Position numbers and translations under genes: made by a program. A stretch of 64,000 nucleotides of DNA. Origin: Jannaschia maritima. Lineage in GTDB: Bacteria; Pseudomonadota; Alphaproteobacteria; Rhodobacterales; Rhodobacteraceae. This document shows, piece by piece, positions 18,962 to 28,221 of this stretch (position 1 is its first letter; each line of letters starts with the position of its first letter). The notes beneath the pieces were generated by a model that was not told the origin of the DNA, did no database searches, and saw nothing but the letters and a program-made list of their open reading frames with translations. The DNA lies in the NCBI RefSeq assembly GCF_030973515.1, contig NZ_JARGZA010000001.1:186001-250000 (forward strand). The letters run 5' to 3'.

Positions 18962-19394
18962 TCACGCGCCGATTGATAACCCCCTGGACCGCGATCCGGT
19001 CCACGCCTGCCAAGTCCTGCTGGGTCAGGAACGTACCGGCCAGAACCTCCCGGGACGGTTGGGCCCCGACGGGACGACGGTCGGGCGGGGGTAGCAAGCG
19101 AAATTCCATCAGGTAGAGTCCGGCTTCGGCCGATGGGACTCGGACGAGTTCGGCGTTCCAGAACCCCTGGGTCGGAGGCAGCCCGATCGCGCTTACGATC
19201 AGCCCGGGCGGCGTGTTCGCGACATCGAGCGACAGCACCTGCTGGACCACGGGGGAGGCCGCGGTGCCTGCTCGAACGGCGATCGGTTCCGAACGATCGC
19301 CACCAAGCCAGTTCAGGGGGTTCAAGCGCGATCCTCCGAGACCGCACGCGGTTATGATGGAGGCGGCACACAGGATGATCGCGATCGCGCGCAT
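18948..19394 (-). CDS. Small lipoprotein of unknown function
   Basis: A 148-residue predicted lipoprotein. The first 17 residues form a signal peptide ending in a lipobox with Cys17 (ITAC). The mature part has the segments LNPLNWLGG and VANTPPGLIVSAIGLPP. It ends in a basic INRRVISRR. Proteins of this type are conserved in Rhodobacteraceae, but no function is recognised. It converges on rnd with a 14-base overlap of the 3' ends. Confidence 0.75.
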   Translation of the reverse strand: MRAIAIILCAASIITACGLGGSRLNPLNWLGGDRSEPIAVRAGTAASPVVQQVLSLDVANTPPGLIVSAIGLPPTQGFWNAELVRVPSAEAGLYLMEFRLLPPPDRRPVGAQPSREVLAGTFLTQQDLAGVDRIAVQGVINRRVISRR

Positions 19395-19514
19395 GAATGT
19401 CCCCGGGTCTTGCGTCGTCGCCTGGCGGCTAACCGATCGAGGATCGCTTGGGAAGCCGCTGGACGATGGGATGGTCTGCACCTAGGTGCGGACGGATCGA
19501 TACGAGGACCCTTC

Positions 19515-19925
19515 ATGGCACAGGACGCGTTCGAGGATCTGGTCGAGACGTTCGCGTTCCTCGACGATTGGGAGGACCGGTACCGGCACGTCATCGATAT
19601 GGGCCGAGCGCTGCCACCGCTCGACGATGCCCTGAAGGTTCCTGCGACGAAGGTCGATGGCTGCGCGAGCCAGGTCTGGCTTCATCCGCGCATCGCCGAT
19701 GGCACGTTCGACTTCGCGGGCGAATCGGACGCGATGATCGTCCGCGGACTCATCGCCGTACTCCATACCCTGTATGCGGGTCTGCCGGTGGAACGGGTGA
19801 ACGCGGTCGACGCGCCCACCGAACTCGCGAGGTTGGGTCTGCACGACCATCTGTCGTCGCAGCGCTCGAATGGCTTGCGGGCGATGGTCGAACGGATCCG
19901 TGCCACGGCAGCACAAACCGATTGA
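19515..19925 (+). CDS. sufE: Cysteine desulfuration protein SufE
   Basis: SufE accepts persulfide sulfur from the cysteine desulfurase SufS and passes it to the SufBCD scaffold for Fe-S cluster assembly. The 136-residue protein carries the family pattern: FAFLDDWEDRYRHVIDMGR near the N terminus, then KVDGCASQVWL with the sulfur-accepting Cys around residue 49. The ATG at 19515 was chosen over an upstream in-frame ATG because it gives the family N terminus. No other suf gene is in the window. Confidence 0.94.
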   Translation: MAQDAFEDLVETFAFLDDWEDRYRHVIDMGRALPPLDDALKVPATKVDGCASQVWLHPRIADGTFDFAGESDAMIVRGLIAVLHTLYAGLPVERVNAVDAPTELARLGLHDHLSSQRSNGLRAMVERIRATAAQTD

Positions 19926-19947
19926 GTAGCAACCAGCCTGCGGAACG

Positions 19948-19975
19948 AAAAAAGGCCGGACACGAAGGTCCGGCC
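19948..19975 (-). terminator. Intrinsic terminator, minus strand
   Basis: A perfect 8-base-pair stem (GGCCGGAC with GTCCGGCC) has a 6-base loop at 19962-19967. Read leftward it is followed by a run of six to seven T. It terminates a minus-strand transcript coming from the LysR side or a separate small RNA. On the plus strand no T-run follows, so it does not serve sufE well. Confidence 0.85.
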
Positions 19976-20045
19976 AGTCCAACAGGGAGGTTGAGATCCA
20001 AAGATCGATCTCGAAAAGACAGCTAGGCGCCGCTTATTGTTGCAT
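19948..20045 (-). ncRNA. Candidate small RNA with an anti-Shine-Dalgarno hairpin loop
   Basis: Between the LysR stop and the terminator are 130 bases without a reading frame. Read leftward, just before the terminator, CAAC and GTTG can pair around a CTCCCT loop, which could bind Shine-Dalgarno sequences. A hairpin with such a loop followed by a strong intrinsic terminator resembles the CCUCC-loop small RNAs described in Rhodobacter. It could equally be the 3' untranslated region of the LysR message. The 5' end given here is a guess. Confidence 0.3.
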
Positions 20046-20104
20046 CAAGGAAAAACTGTACCGATCGGTGCAACTCCGGTATGCAGCGCGAGCATGGCTT
20101 GACA

Positions 20105-21001
20105 TCATGCCGCCTGACGGGAGCGTCGATACGCAACCACCTCGTCCACCACGAAGTCCCGGAACGCTTCCACCCGGCGGGAGCCACGCAACTCCTCCGG
20201 GAAGGCGAGGAAGACGGGGACCTCGTTCGATTCAGCCTTCGGTACGACCTGCACGAGCTGCGGAAAGTCCTGCTGCAGATAGTCCGGTAGTACGCCGATC
20301 CCCAGGTCGGACAGCACGCCCTGGAGCACTCCGAAGTAGTTGTTGACCGTAAGCATCCGCGTCGCGCCGGCTGCCATGAGTTCCCGAACCAATTGAGCGC
20401 CGGCGCTCACTTGGGTCGCGCCGACGTTCTGACAGATCAGGCGGTGGTCGGAAAGATCTTCGACCCGCCGTGGGGTTCCGGCCCGTTTCAAGTATTCCTT
20501 GGACGCAAAGAGCTGCATCCGAATGTCCATCAGCCGCTTGCGCACCAGATCGGCCTGACTCGGCTCCTTCATGCGGATCGCGACGTCGGCTTCCCGCATG
20601 GGGAGATCGAGGACCCGTTCCTCCAGCATGAGGTCGAGCCTGAGATCCGGGTAGCTCTGGTACAGCTTGGGCAGGCGTGGGGCCAACCAGATCGACCCGA
20701 AGCCGATCGTCGTCGTGACGCGGAGGTCGCCGAACACCTCCTCCTCCGAATCGCGAATGCGGGCGGTCGCGGCTTCGAGCCGCTTCATCATCGCGGTGGA
20801 CGCATCGAACAGCAGTTCGCCTTGCTCGGTCAGGATCAGCCCGCGCGCGTGGCGATGGAATAGGGTTGTGTTCAGCGACTCCTCCAGGGCGCGGATCTGG
20901 CGGCTGACCGCCGATTGCGACAAATGCAGGACGTCGCCTGCATGGGTCAGCGACCCCTGGTCCGCGACCGCATGGAAGATACGCAGCTTGTCCCAATCCA
21001 T
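20105..21001 (-). CDS. LysR-family transcriptional regulator
   Basis: A 298-residue LysR regulator. The winged helix-turn-helix is at residues 3-62, with LTHAGDVLHLSQSAVSRQI as recognition region, and the substrate-binding domain starts near residue 90 (DLRVTTTIGFG). It is divergent from the indolepyruvate oxidoreductase gene, 119 bases apart. That intergenic region holds an imperfect inverted repeat (TAACCCT at 21033 and AGGGTAA at 21056) that may be its binding site. Control of the neighbouring gene is inferred from this layout; the effector is unknown. Confidence 0.9.
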   Translation of the reverse strand: MDWDKLRIFHAVADQGSLTHAGDVLHLSQSAVSRQIRALEESLNTTLFHRHARGLILTEQGELLFDASTAMMKRLEAATARIRDSEEEVFGDLRVTTTIGFGSIWLAPRLPKLYQSYPDLRLDLMLEERVLDLPMREADVAIRMKEPSQADLVRKRLMDIRMQLFASKEYLKRAGTPRRVEDLSDHRLICQNVGATQVSAGAQLVRELMAAGATRMLTVNNYFGVLQGVLSDLGIGVLPDYLQQDFPQLVQVVPKAESNEVPVFLAFPEELRGSRRVEAFRDFVVDEVVAYRRSRQAA

Positions 21002-21120
21002 GTCGGCACGATTCCAGTCTGCAAGGAGTGACTAACCCTGCGGCAATAAAGCTGAAGGGTAAACGATTTTCGACTTCGTAGCCGGGCGGGATCCCGTATC
21101 CTGCCCGTGGAGGGACCGCC

Positions 21121-24100
21121 ATGCGCCACGATGCCAGCCTCGATGATCGGTACGATCTGGATCGCGGTACGATCCTTCTGAATGGAACGCAGGCCCTCGT
21201 CCGGCTGATGCTCATGCAGCGCGCACGAGATGCCGCGGCAGGGATGCGTACGGCTGGCTACGTCACCGGATATCGTGGCTCGCCTTTGGGGGGCGTGGAC
21301 ATGCAGATGTCCCGCGCGGCCCCCCAGTTGGCTGCCGCCGACATTCGCTTCCACCCCGGCCTGAACGAGGATCTTGCGGCCACGGCGGCCTGGGGCACGC
21401 AGCAGGCGGGCATCCGGGGCGAGGGGGTTCACGATGGTGTATTCACCCTCTTCTATTCCAAGGGGCCTGGCATCGATCGTTCCGGGGACGTCCTGCGTCA
21501 TGCGAACCTGGCCGGGACCGCGCCGAAGGGCGGTGTCCTTGCTGCCCTCGGCGACGACCATACGGGCGAATCGTCGACCACATGCCATCAATCCGAATGG
21601 GCGATGTTGGATGCGCAGATTCCCGTACTGTCCCCCGCCGGCGTGCAGGAAATCCTGGACTTGGGCCTCTATGGCTTTGCGCTTTCGCGTGCATCGGGCC
21701 TTTGGGCCGGCCTGAAGTTAATGAAGGATACGGTGGAGGTCACGGGCGTCATCGACGGTCGAGCCGACCGGATGACTTTCGTCTTGCCAGACCGGCCGGA
21801 GCCGTCCGACGGTCTGCACATCCGTGCGGGCGACCATTGGGTCCCGCAGGAGGAGCGGCTGCACGAATGGAAGGTGCCCACAGCCCGCGCCTTCGCCCGG
21901 GCCAACCGCATCGATCGTCGCGGGCATGGACGCCCCGGGGCACGCATCGGGTTGGTCGGGCACGGGAAGAACTGGCTCGACCTCATACACGCATTGTCGC
22001 TGCTGGGACTCGATGCCACGGATTGCGATCGCATCGGTCTGACGACCTACAAGGTGGCGCAAGTCTGGCCGCTCGACGTCGCGTCCCTGCACGAATGGGC
22101 GGACGGCCTGGACCTGATCGTCGTGGTCGAGGAAAAGCGCAAGCTCCTGGAGATTCAGATCAAGGAGGCTCTCTTCGGTCTCGCCGGGGTGCCGCGTGTC
22201 TGGGGCTATCGCGATGCAGCCGGCAACGTCCTGTTTCCGCAACATGGTGCGTTGGACCCGGCGAACGTGGCCGCCAAGCTAGGTCGGATCCTGGTGGAGG
22301 AAGGTCGCTGCACGGACCGGATGGCGGATGCGTTGGTCGATCTGCGCGATGCCGCGGATACGGGAAGCGCGCCCGACCTTGCGAAGCGGACGCCCTATTT
22401 CTGTGCGGGCTGTCCGCACAACACATCGACCACGCTGCCCGCCGGGGCACGTTCCGGGGGCGGTATCGGGTGCCATACGATGGCCTTGTGGATGGAGCGC
22501 GGGACCGAGGGCTATACGCATATGGGCGCCGAAGGGGCGAACTGGGTCGGGGAAGGGCCATTCAGCACGCGGCCCCATGTCTTCCAGAACATGGGCGACG
22601 GGACCTATAACCATTCCGGCATCCTCGCGATCCGCGCAGCGCTCGGGTCAGGAGCGAACATCACGTTCAAAATACTGTTCAACGATGCCGTCGCGCTGAC
22701 GGGCGGGCAGGGCAACGATGGCGGTCTGACCCCACAACGAGTAGCGGCCGAGTTGTTGGCCATGGGGGTCAAACGCGTCGCAATCGTTCACGATCCTGCG
22801 GAGGAGCTGGATCGTGCGGCCTTTCCCGAAGCGGTGGGATGGCATCCACGTGACGACCTCGCGGCGGTGCAACGTAAGATGCAATCGGAGCCCGGGGTCA
22901 CCGCGATCGTCTATGTCCAGACCTGCGCTGCCGAGAAACGTCGGCGGCGCAGGCACGGCACGTTCCCGACCCCCGCGACGCGCGTCTTCATCGACCCGGA
23001 CGTCTGCGAAGGGTGCGGCGACTGCGGGGTGCAGTCGAACTGCGTGGCCCTGCTGCCGATCGAGACGCCTTTCGGAACGAAACGCGTCGTCGACCAGTCG
23101 GCGTGCAACGTCGATCTCAATTGCCTCAAAGGGTTCTGTCCGAGCTTCGTGACCATGACGGGGGGCTCGCGGCGCGCGAGCGCGATGGACGACCTCGATC
23201 TGTCGGGCCTGCCCGATCCGGCGAAGCCCGCAATCCGTGGAACATGGAACGTCGTGGCCACGGGGATCGGCGGTACGGGCATCGTGACGGTAGGGGCCGT
23301 TCTGACAATGGCGGCGTATCTCGACGGAAAGGCAGCGGCCTGCATGGAGATGGCTGGCCTGGCGCAAAAGGGCGGCGCGGTCCACCTGCATTTGCGTTTC
23401 GCGCAGGTTCCCGAAGACATCGCAGCCGTTCGCGTATCCGCGGGGGAGGCGGATCTGTTGATCGGCGCGGATGCCTTGACGGCTGCCACGCGGGACACCT
23501 TGCGCCTGCTCCGTCCTGGGAGGACGAGCGGAGTCGTAAACGCCCACCTGTCGACGACAGGACGCTTCACACGCGACCCGGACTTTCGCTTGCCGGAGGA
23601 GGCCATAGGCGACGCCCTGCGACAGCGGCTGGGAAACGGCTTCCACGCCCTCGACGCGACCGCCCTGGCCGAGAGGGTGATGGGGGATACGATCTTCGCG
23701 AATCTCGTCCTGACGGGGGCTGCCTGGCAGCGTGGTCTGGTACCTGTATCCGCCGGAGCGATGCGCCGTGCGATCGAGCTGAACGGCCGCAGAGTCGACG
23801 CCAGTCTACGTGCCTTCGAGCTCGGTCGATGGGCCGTAACGCATCCCGCCCGTGCGGACCGGATCGCGGTGGGTGATGCGCCGCCTCCGCAGGATCCAGT
23901 CGAACGATGCGCCGCCCACTTGGAGGTCTATGGTGGCGTGCGTCTGGCGCAGCGTTACAAGGCGTTGGTGGAGGGTATCGATGATGCCGTGCTGCGTGAT
24001 GCGGTGGCGCGGGGGTATCACAAGTTGCTTGCATACAAGGACGAGTACGAGGTTGCACGCCTGCTGGCCGGAACGCATGCGAAGGTAGCGCAGGAATGGA

Positions 24101-24507
24101 ATGGCGCTCATTTGAGCTATCACCTCGCCCCACCGCTCCTTGCCCGCTCGGGCTCCGACGGTCGCCCCGCCAAGCGTACGTTCGGTCGTTGGATCGAACC
24201 GCTGTTCCCACTCCTCGCGCGGGGCAGAGTCCTGCGCGGAACACCCTTCGACCCGTTCAGATACGCCGCGGACAGGCGGATGGAACGAGCATTGATCACC
24301 GAGTACGAGCGCGACATTGCGAGCGTCTTGCCCATCCTGGACGAGGGGAACCGCAGCGATATCATCGAACTCGCCCTCCTTCCGCTTTCGATCCGTGGCT
24401 TCGGCCCCGTGAAGGCGGCGAACGGGAATAAGGCGGCGGCGCGCCGAGCGACCCTCCTGCGGAAGATTCGCGACGGGGCGGGAGGATACGAGGTGGCGGC
24501 CGAATAG
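21121..24507 (+). CDS. Indolepyruvate ferredoxin oxidoreductase family protein (fused subunits)
   Basis: A large 1128-residue 2-oxoacid oxidoreductase that fuses the TPP-binding alpha and the gamma-like beta subunit. Family members decarboxylate indolepyruvate or other aryl/branched 2-oxoacids to acyl-CoA. The N-terminal pyrimidine-binding part has GYRGSPLGGVD. CAGCPHN is near residue 428, and the TPP-binding part has HMGAEGANWVGEGPF. A Cys cluster CEGCGDCGVQSNC near 628, followed by further Cys (CNVDLNCLKGFC), suggests Fe-S binding. A C-terminal gamma domain starts near 710 (VVATGIGGTGIVTVG). It is probably controlled by the divergent LysR gene. Confidence 0.92.
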   Translation: MRHDASLDDRYDLDRGTILLNGTQALVRLMLMQRARDAAAGMRTAGYVTGYRGSPLGGVDMQMSRAAPQLAAADIRFHPGLNEDLAATAAWGTQQAGIRGEGVHDGVFTLFYSKGPGIDRSGDVLRHANLAGTAPKGGVLAALGDDHTGESSTTCHQSEWAMLDAQIPVLSPAGVQEILDLGLYGFALSRASGLWAGLKLMKDTVEVTGVIDGRADRMTFVLPDRPEPSDGLHIRAGDHWVPQEERLHEWKVPTARAFARANRIDRRGHGRPGARIGLVGHGKNWLDLIHALSLLGLDATDCDRIGLTTYKVAQVWPLDVASLHEWADGLDLIVVVEEKRKLLEIQIKEALFGLAGVPRVWGYRDAAGNVLFPQHGALDPANVAAKLGRILVEEGRCTDRMADALVDLRDAADTGSAPDLAKRTPYFCAGCPHNTSTTLPAGARSGGGIGCHTMALWMERGTEGYTHMGAEGANWVGEGPFSTRPHVFQNMGDGTYNHSGILAIRAALGSGANITFKILFNDAVALTGGQGNDGGLTPQRVAAELLAMGVKRVAIVHDPAEELDRAAFPEAVGWHPRDDLAAVQRKMQSEPGVTAIVYVQTCAAEKRRRRRHGTFPTPATRVFIDPDVCEGCGDCGVQSNCVALLPIETPFGTKRVVDQSACNVDLNCLKGFCPSFVTMTGGSRRASAMDDLDLSGLPDPAKPAIRGTWNVVATGIGGTGIVTVGAVLTMAAYLDGKAAACMEMAGLAQKGGAVHLHLRFAQVPEDIAAVRVSAGEADLLIGADALTAATRDTLRLLRPGRTSGVVNAHLSTTGRFTRDPDFRLPEEAIGDALRQRLGNGFHALDATALAERVMGDTIFANLVLTGAAWQRGLVPVSAGAMRRAIELNGRRVDASLRAFELGRWAVTHPARADRIAVGDAPPPQDPVERCAAHLEVYGGVRLAQRYKALVEGIDDAVLRDAVARGYHKLLAYKDEYEVARLLAGTHAKVAQEWNGAHLSYHLAPPLLARSGSDGRPAKRTFGRWIEPLFPLLARGRVLRGTPFDPFRYAADRRMERALITEYERDIASVLPILDEGNRSDIIELALLPLSIRGFGPVKAANGNKAAARRATLLRKIRDGAGGYEVAAE

Positions 24508-24573
24508 ACGATGACGGCCGTGGCGGGATTTTGGTGGCATGGCGACCACCGGTCGGGAATGCGCCTCGTGTCC

Positions 24574-24798
24574 TCATCCCTTCCGGATAAGGAACCGGGT
24601 TCCGTCCGCCCCGAGGAACGCATGGCCCTGCTCGATGCAGAAATGCGGTACGTCCACATGGGCTGCGGGATCGTCCGCGAGGAGCACGACCACGTCTCCC
24701 GAGGCGACGCCCTTCATTCGCTTGCGCAACCGGAGAACGGGCAGGGGGCACAGCAGTCCCAAGGCGTCGACGGTCAGCGCTTCGACATCATTCGTCAT
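24574..24798 (-). CDS. TusA-like sulfurtransferase
   Basis: A 74-residue protein of the TusA/SirA/YedF family, which carry sulfur as a persulfide for tRNA thiolation, molybdopterin synthesis or sulfur oxidation. The key motif is [14 protein letters not shown] at residues 15-28, with the catalytic CPxP Cys17. It starts inside the gpt gene (11-base overlap) and ends the fabI-lysE-lysE-gpt operon. The exact sulfur acceptor cannot be told from sequence. Confidence 0.88.
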   Translation of the reverse strand: MTNDVEALTVDALGLLCPLPVLRLRKRMKGVASGDVVVLLADDPAAHVDVPHFCIEQGHAFLGADGTRFLIRKG

Positions 24799-25297
24799 GG
24801 CCGCGATACGGCTTCACATACTGCAACGCCATGTCCCAGGGGAAGAAGATCCAAGTATCCTGACTGACCCCGGTGATGAACGTGTTCACCATCGGCTCGC
24901 CCTTCGGCTTCGCATAGACCGTGGCAAAGTGAGCATGCGGATACAGGTCGCGTACGACCTCCAACGTCTTGCCGGTATCGACCAGATCGTCGATCACGAG
25001 GATGCCGGTCCCATCGCCCACCATCTCCGGGTCCGGTTTCGACAAGATCTGCGCTTCGCCCTGGGATTGGTGGTCGTAGGACTTGACGCTGATCGTGTCG
25101 AGGAGGCGGACCCCCAATTCCCGTGCGATGATCATCGCCGGGGCCATTCCGCCGCGCGTGATGGCGACGATGGCCTTCCAGGCGCCGCCCTCTCCCGGGC
25201 CGCGGCCGTCCAGCCGCCAGGCCAGAGCGCGGCTGTCCCGATGGATCTGGTCCCAGGAGATGTGGAAGCCCTTCTCATGGGGGAGGGTATCGGACAT
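24788..25297 (-). CDS. gpt: Xanthine(-guanine) phosphoribosyltransferase
   Basis: It salvages xanthine and guanine by transferring phosphoribosyl from PRPP. The 169-residue protein has the PRPP-binding motif [13 protein letters not shown] near residue 91. [15 protein letters not shown] lies near residue 42, and a C-terminal [10 protein letters not shown] is typical of Gpt. The ATG at 25295-25297 has GAGAAAGG upstream and gives the usual N terminus. It lies 13 bases after a LysE gene in a minus-strand operon. Confidence 0.93.
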   Translation of the reverse strand: MSDTLPHEKGFHISWDQIHRDSRALAWRLDGRGPGEGGAWKAIVAITRGGMAPAMIIARELGVRLLDTISVKSYDHQSQGEAQILSKPDPEMVGDGTGILVIDDLVDTGKTLEVVRDLYPHAHFATVYAKPKGEPMVNTFITGVSQDTWIFFPWDMALQYVKPYRGHDE

Positions 25298-25310
25298 CGG
25301 CAAACCTTTC

Positions 25311-25925
25311 TCAGGGCAGGGCGATGCGCAGGCCCAACGCGCCGAGGCAGACGCCGAGCATGCGGTCCATCGCGATCTTGAACCGGGCATAGACGGCACG
25401 CGACCGTGACAGCGAGAAGACCCGCGCCATTCCGACGTACCAAGCCGTCTCCACCAGCGCGACGTTCAATACGACGACCAGCAGAGCCCAGGCCGGAGCG
25501 TTCGTCGGGACTAGACCGACGAACACCGCCCCGAAGAAGACGGCTGGTTTCGGATTGGCCAGAAAGCTGGCAACGCCCAACCGGAAGGCGGACCAAACGG
25601 ATCGTGGTGCGGTTCCCGGCATAAGATCCGGGATCGGCTGCGGCGCTGATCGCGACATCGATATGGCCAACCAAACCAGGAACAGGCCGCCCGCGATCTT
25701 CAGGACCGTGAAGGCCGCAGGGATCAGTTCGAACAGCACGGAAAGACCGGTCAGCGCTGCGGTCGCCCAGATCGCCGCACCCGTGCCGAACCCTCCCGCG
25801 AGCGCGATGGCTGGACGAAGCCCTTCCGTCGCCGCGGTTCGAATCGACAGGACGAAGGACGGCCCCGGCGAAACGACGGCGAAGGCATGGACCAATGCCA
25901 CCGTTAGGAACGCCATGAGTGTCAT
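25311..25925 (-). CDS. LysE-family amino acid exporter (distal paralogue)
   Basis: A 204-residue inner-membrane exporter of the LysE/RhtB family, with about six helices. The family N-terminal signature is [16 protein letters not shown] at residues 17-32, and [15 protein letters not shown] lies near residue 122. Members expel amino acids or homoserine lactones; the substrate here is unknown. The ATG at 25925 overlaps the upstream LysE stop by 4 bases. A second ATG three codons in is possible. Confidence 0.88.
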   Translation of the reverse strand: MTLMAFLTVALVHAFAVVSPGPSFVLSIRTAATEGLRPAIALAGGFGTGAAIWATAALTGLSVLFELIPAAFTVLKIAGGLFLVWLAISMSRSAPQPIPDLMPGTAPRSVWSAFRLGVASFLANPKPAVFFGAVFVGLVPTNAPAWALLVVVLNVALVETAWYVGMARVFSLSRSRAVYARFKIAMDRMLGVCLGALGLRIALP

Positions 25926-26551
25926 GGCATCACCAGCAGGCGCAGGCCGAGTCCGCCCAGGACCACGGCCATGATACGGCCCATGATGGTGCGCCGGGCG
26001 ACATAGCGTGCTCGAACGGACGGACGCGACAGCATCGTCGCAAGGATCGCGTAGACGACGACCTCCAGGACGATGTGGTTGATGGTGATCAGGGTCATCT
26101 GCGTTCCGCTCAAGCCGGGCGGAAAGATCACCAGCAGAACGCCTGCGGAGAAGAGGATCGACTTCGGATTGGCGAGGTTCAGGGCGGCACCACGCAGGAA
26201 GGCCTGCCGTCGAGAGCGCGGTGTCTTGGGTTGGATCGGGTCGCCGGCCGTTCGCCATGCGACGACCGCGAAGCCCAGGATCAGCACCGCACCGCCAACC
26301 TTCATCGCGGTATAGGCCATCGGGAAGGCGTCGAACAAGGCTTCCAGACCCAACAGGGCGGCCAACGTCCAAAGCCCCGCGACGACGGCCAGCCCCATCC
26401 CGACCACGATCCCTTCGCGCCGCCCTCCGGTAAGGGCCGAATGGGTGCACAACAGGAATGCGGGTCCCGGCGCCGCGACGGCGAATAGCAACGCCACGTT
26501 GAACGCCGCGACATGGGCCCAAGTCAGGCCCGTGACCTCGATGGGCGTCAT
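25922..26551 (-). CDS. LysE-family amino acid exporter (proximal paralogue)
   Basis: A 209-residue member of the same LysE/RhtB family as its downstream neighbour. The signature AVAAPGPAFLLCTHSAL is at residues 25-41 and LNLANPKSILFSAGV near residue 122. It starts inside the fabI stop (ATGA overlap) and ends inside the next LysE start, so the three genes are translationally coupled. The two LysE proteins are clearly diverged from each other, so they probably differ in substrate. Confidence 0.88.
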   Translation of the reverse strand: MTPIEVTGLTWAHVAAFNVALLFAVAAPGPAFLLCTHSALTGGRREGIVVGMGLAVVAGLWTLAALLGLEALFDAFPMAYTAMKVGGAVLILGFAVVAWRTAGDPIQPKTPRSRRQAFLRGAALNLANPKSILFSAGVLLVIFPPGLSGTQMTLITINHIVLEVVVYAILATMLSRPSVRARYVARRTIMGRIMAVVLGGLGLRLLVMP

Positions 26552-27363
26552 CCGTCCTTCTTGTCCAGCGTCATGTCTGGGGCGTCGACGTTCTTCATGC
26601 CGACCACATGGTAGCCCGCATCGACATGATGGACCTCACCCGTCACCGCCGACGCGAGGTCCGACAGCAGATACATCGCGGACTGCCCGACCTCGTCCTG
26701 CGTTACGGTCCGCCGCAGCGGCGAATTGTACTCGTTCCACTTCAGAATATAGCGGAAGTCGCCGATGCCACTGGCAGCCAAGGTCTTTATCGTCCCTGCA
26801 CTGATCGCGTTCACGCGAATGCCGTCCCGCCCGAGATCCTCCGCCAGATACTTCACGGACGTCTCCAGCGCCGATTTGGCCAGACCCATCACGTTGTAGT
26901 GTGGCATGACCTTCTCGGCGCCATAGTACGACAAAGTCAGCGCACTGCCGCCGGCGGTCATCAGGCGTTCGGCACGCTGCATCACGGCCGTGAAGGAATA
27001 GACCGACACGTTCATCGTCATCAGGAAGTTGTCGAGCGAGGTGTCAAGGTAACGGCCCCGCAGCTCCGACTTGTCGCTGAACCCGATCGCATGGACGAGA
27101 AAGTCCAACCGATCCCATCGTTCGCCCAGGGTCGCGAAGGCCGTGTCGATCGATGTCCCATCGGATACGTCACACTCGATCAACAGGTCCGACCCCACCT
27201 GCTCGGCCAGCGGTCGGACCCGCTTCTGCAACGCTTCCCCCTGATACGCGAACGCGAGTTCGGCCCCTTGGCCCGCGCAGGCCTTCGCGATGCCCCAGGC
27301 GATGGACTTGTCGTTGGCCAAGCCCATGATCAGCCCGCGCTTGCCCGCCATCAACCCCGTCAT
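26548..27363 (-). CDS. fabI: Enoyl-[acyl-carrier-protein] reductase (NADH)
   Basis: It performs the last reductive step of each fatty-acid elongation cycle. The 271-residue protein has the FabI-type cofactor motif [13 protein letters not shown] (residues 14-26), SYYGAEKV with the first conserved Tyr, and [12 protein letters not shown] with the catalytic Tyr and Lys. [12 protein letters not shown] is the flexible substrate loop. The ATG at 27363 replaces a longer open frame because it gives the family N terminus. It is divergent from pdxH and heads the minus-strand operon. Confidence 0.95.
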   Translation of the reverse strand: MTGLMAGKRGLIMGLANDKSIAWGIAKACAGQGAELAFAYQGEALQKRVRPLAEQVGSDLLIECDVSDGTSIDTAFATLGERWDRLDFLVHAIGFSDKSELRGRYLDTSLDNFLMTMNVSVYSFTAVMQRAERLMTAGGSALTLSYYGAEKVMPHYNVMGLAKSALETSVKYLAEDLGRDGIRVNAISAGTIKTLAASGIGDFRYILKWNEYNSPLRRTVTQDEVGQSAMYLLSDLASAVTGEVHHVDAGYHVVGMKNVDAPDMTLDKKDG

Positions 27364-27449
27364 CGCCGTTCCCCGCGCCGTGCGTCGTCCTTGTGTCGTT
27401 CGACCTGTTAGGCGAAACCCCACCCCGTCAGCAAGCGCGGAGGTGGGTG

Positions 27450-28082
27450 ATGCGGGACGGGGTCAAGGACGTGAGCACCGATCGCTGCGGCCCGTTCGCG
27501 GGTGACGATCCGTTCGCCCTGGCGCGGGAATGGCTTCGGAATGCCGAAGCCACCGAACCCAACGACCCCAACGCGATGGCACTGGCCACTGTCGACGGCG
27601 ACGGAACGCCGAACGTCCGTATCGTGCTGCTGAAGGAGATCGAGGACGGACCTGATGGGGGTTTCGTCTTCTACACGAATTTCGAGGGGCGGAAGGGCAC
27701 GGAACTGCTTGCGCGGCCTCGTGCCGCCTGCGTGATCCATTGGAAGACGATGAAGCGACAGGTTCGCCTACGGGGCGACGTCGATGTCGTGGAGGATTCG
27801 AAGGCAGACGCCTATTACGCGTCCCGCGGCGTCGCGTCGCGGTTGGGTGCTTGGGCATCCGCGCAATCGCGTCCGCTGGCATCCAGGCAGGAACTGATGG
27901 ACCGCTTCGCCGCCGTACGCAGGACTCATGGGGACGACCCACCACGCCCCCCCCATTGGGGCGGATTCCGCCTTCGCCCGTTCGAGGTGGAGTTCTGGGC
28001 GGACGGGGCGGATCGGCTTCACGACCGGTTCAGGTGGTCCCGGGCGGCATCAGGCTGGATCGTTTCGCGTCTGCATCCCTAG
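27450..28082 (+). CDS. pdxH: Pyridoxamine 5'-phosphate oxidase
   Basis: It oxidises pyridoxine and pyridoxamine 5'-phosphate to pyridoxal 5'-phosphate with FMN and oxygen. Motifs: [22 protein letters not shown] (FMN site, split around residues 47-68), [17 protein letters not shown], and the C-terminal [13 protein letters not shown] with the substrate-binding Arg. The ATG at 27450 has CGGAGGTG upstream and gives 210 residues, the family length. Confidence 0.95.
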   Translation: MRDGVKDVSTDRCGPFAGDDPFALAREWLRNAEATEPNDPNAMALATVDGDGTPNVRIVLLKEIEDGPDGGFVFYTNFEGRKGTELLARPRAACVIHWKTMKRQVRLRGDVDVVEDSKADAYYASRGVASRLGAWASAQSRPLASRQELMDRFAAVRRTHGDDPPRPPHWGGFRLRPFEVEFWADGADRLHDRFRWSRAASGWIVSRLHP

Positions 28083-28221
28083 TTTGGCGATGCACGCACG
28101 GAATTGCACCGAGGCAGGGCTTGCATCGCATCCGCCCGAGGGGGCATCCTGCATCGGTTAATTTGGGGAACACGGTGCGCGCGGCATGGGTCACGCCGGG
28201 GGCGCATGGGAAGGATTTCGT

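Noticed and set aside
19954-19975. Terminator of sufE on the plus strand
   Set aside because: The T-run follows the hairpin only on the minus strand, so it terminates leftward transcription.
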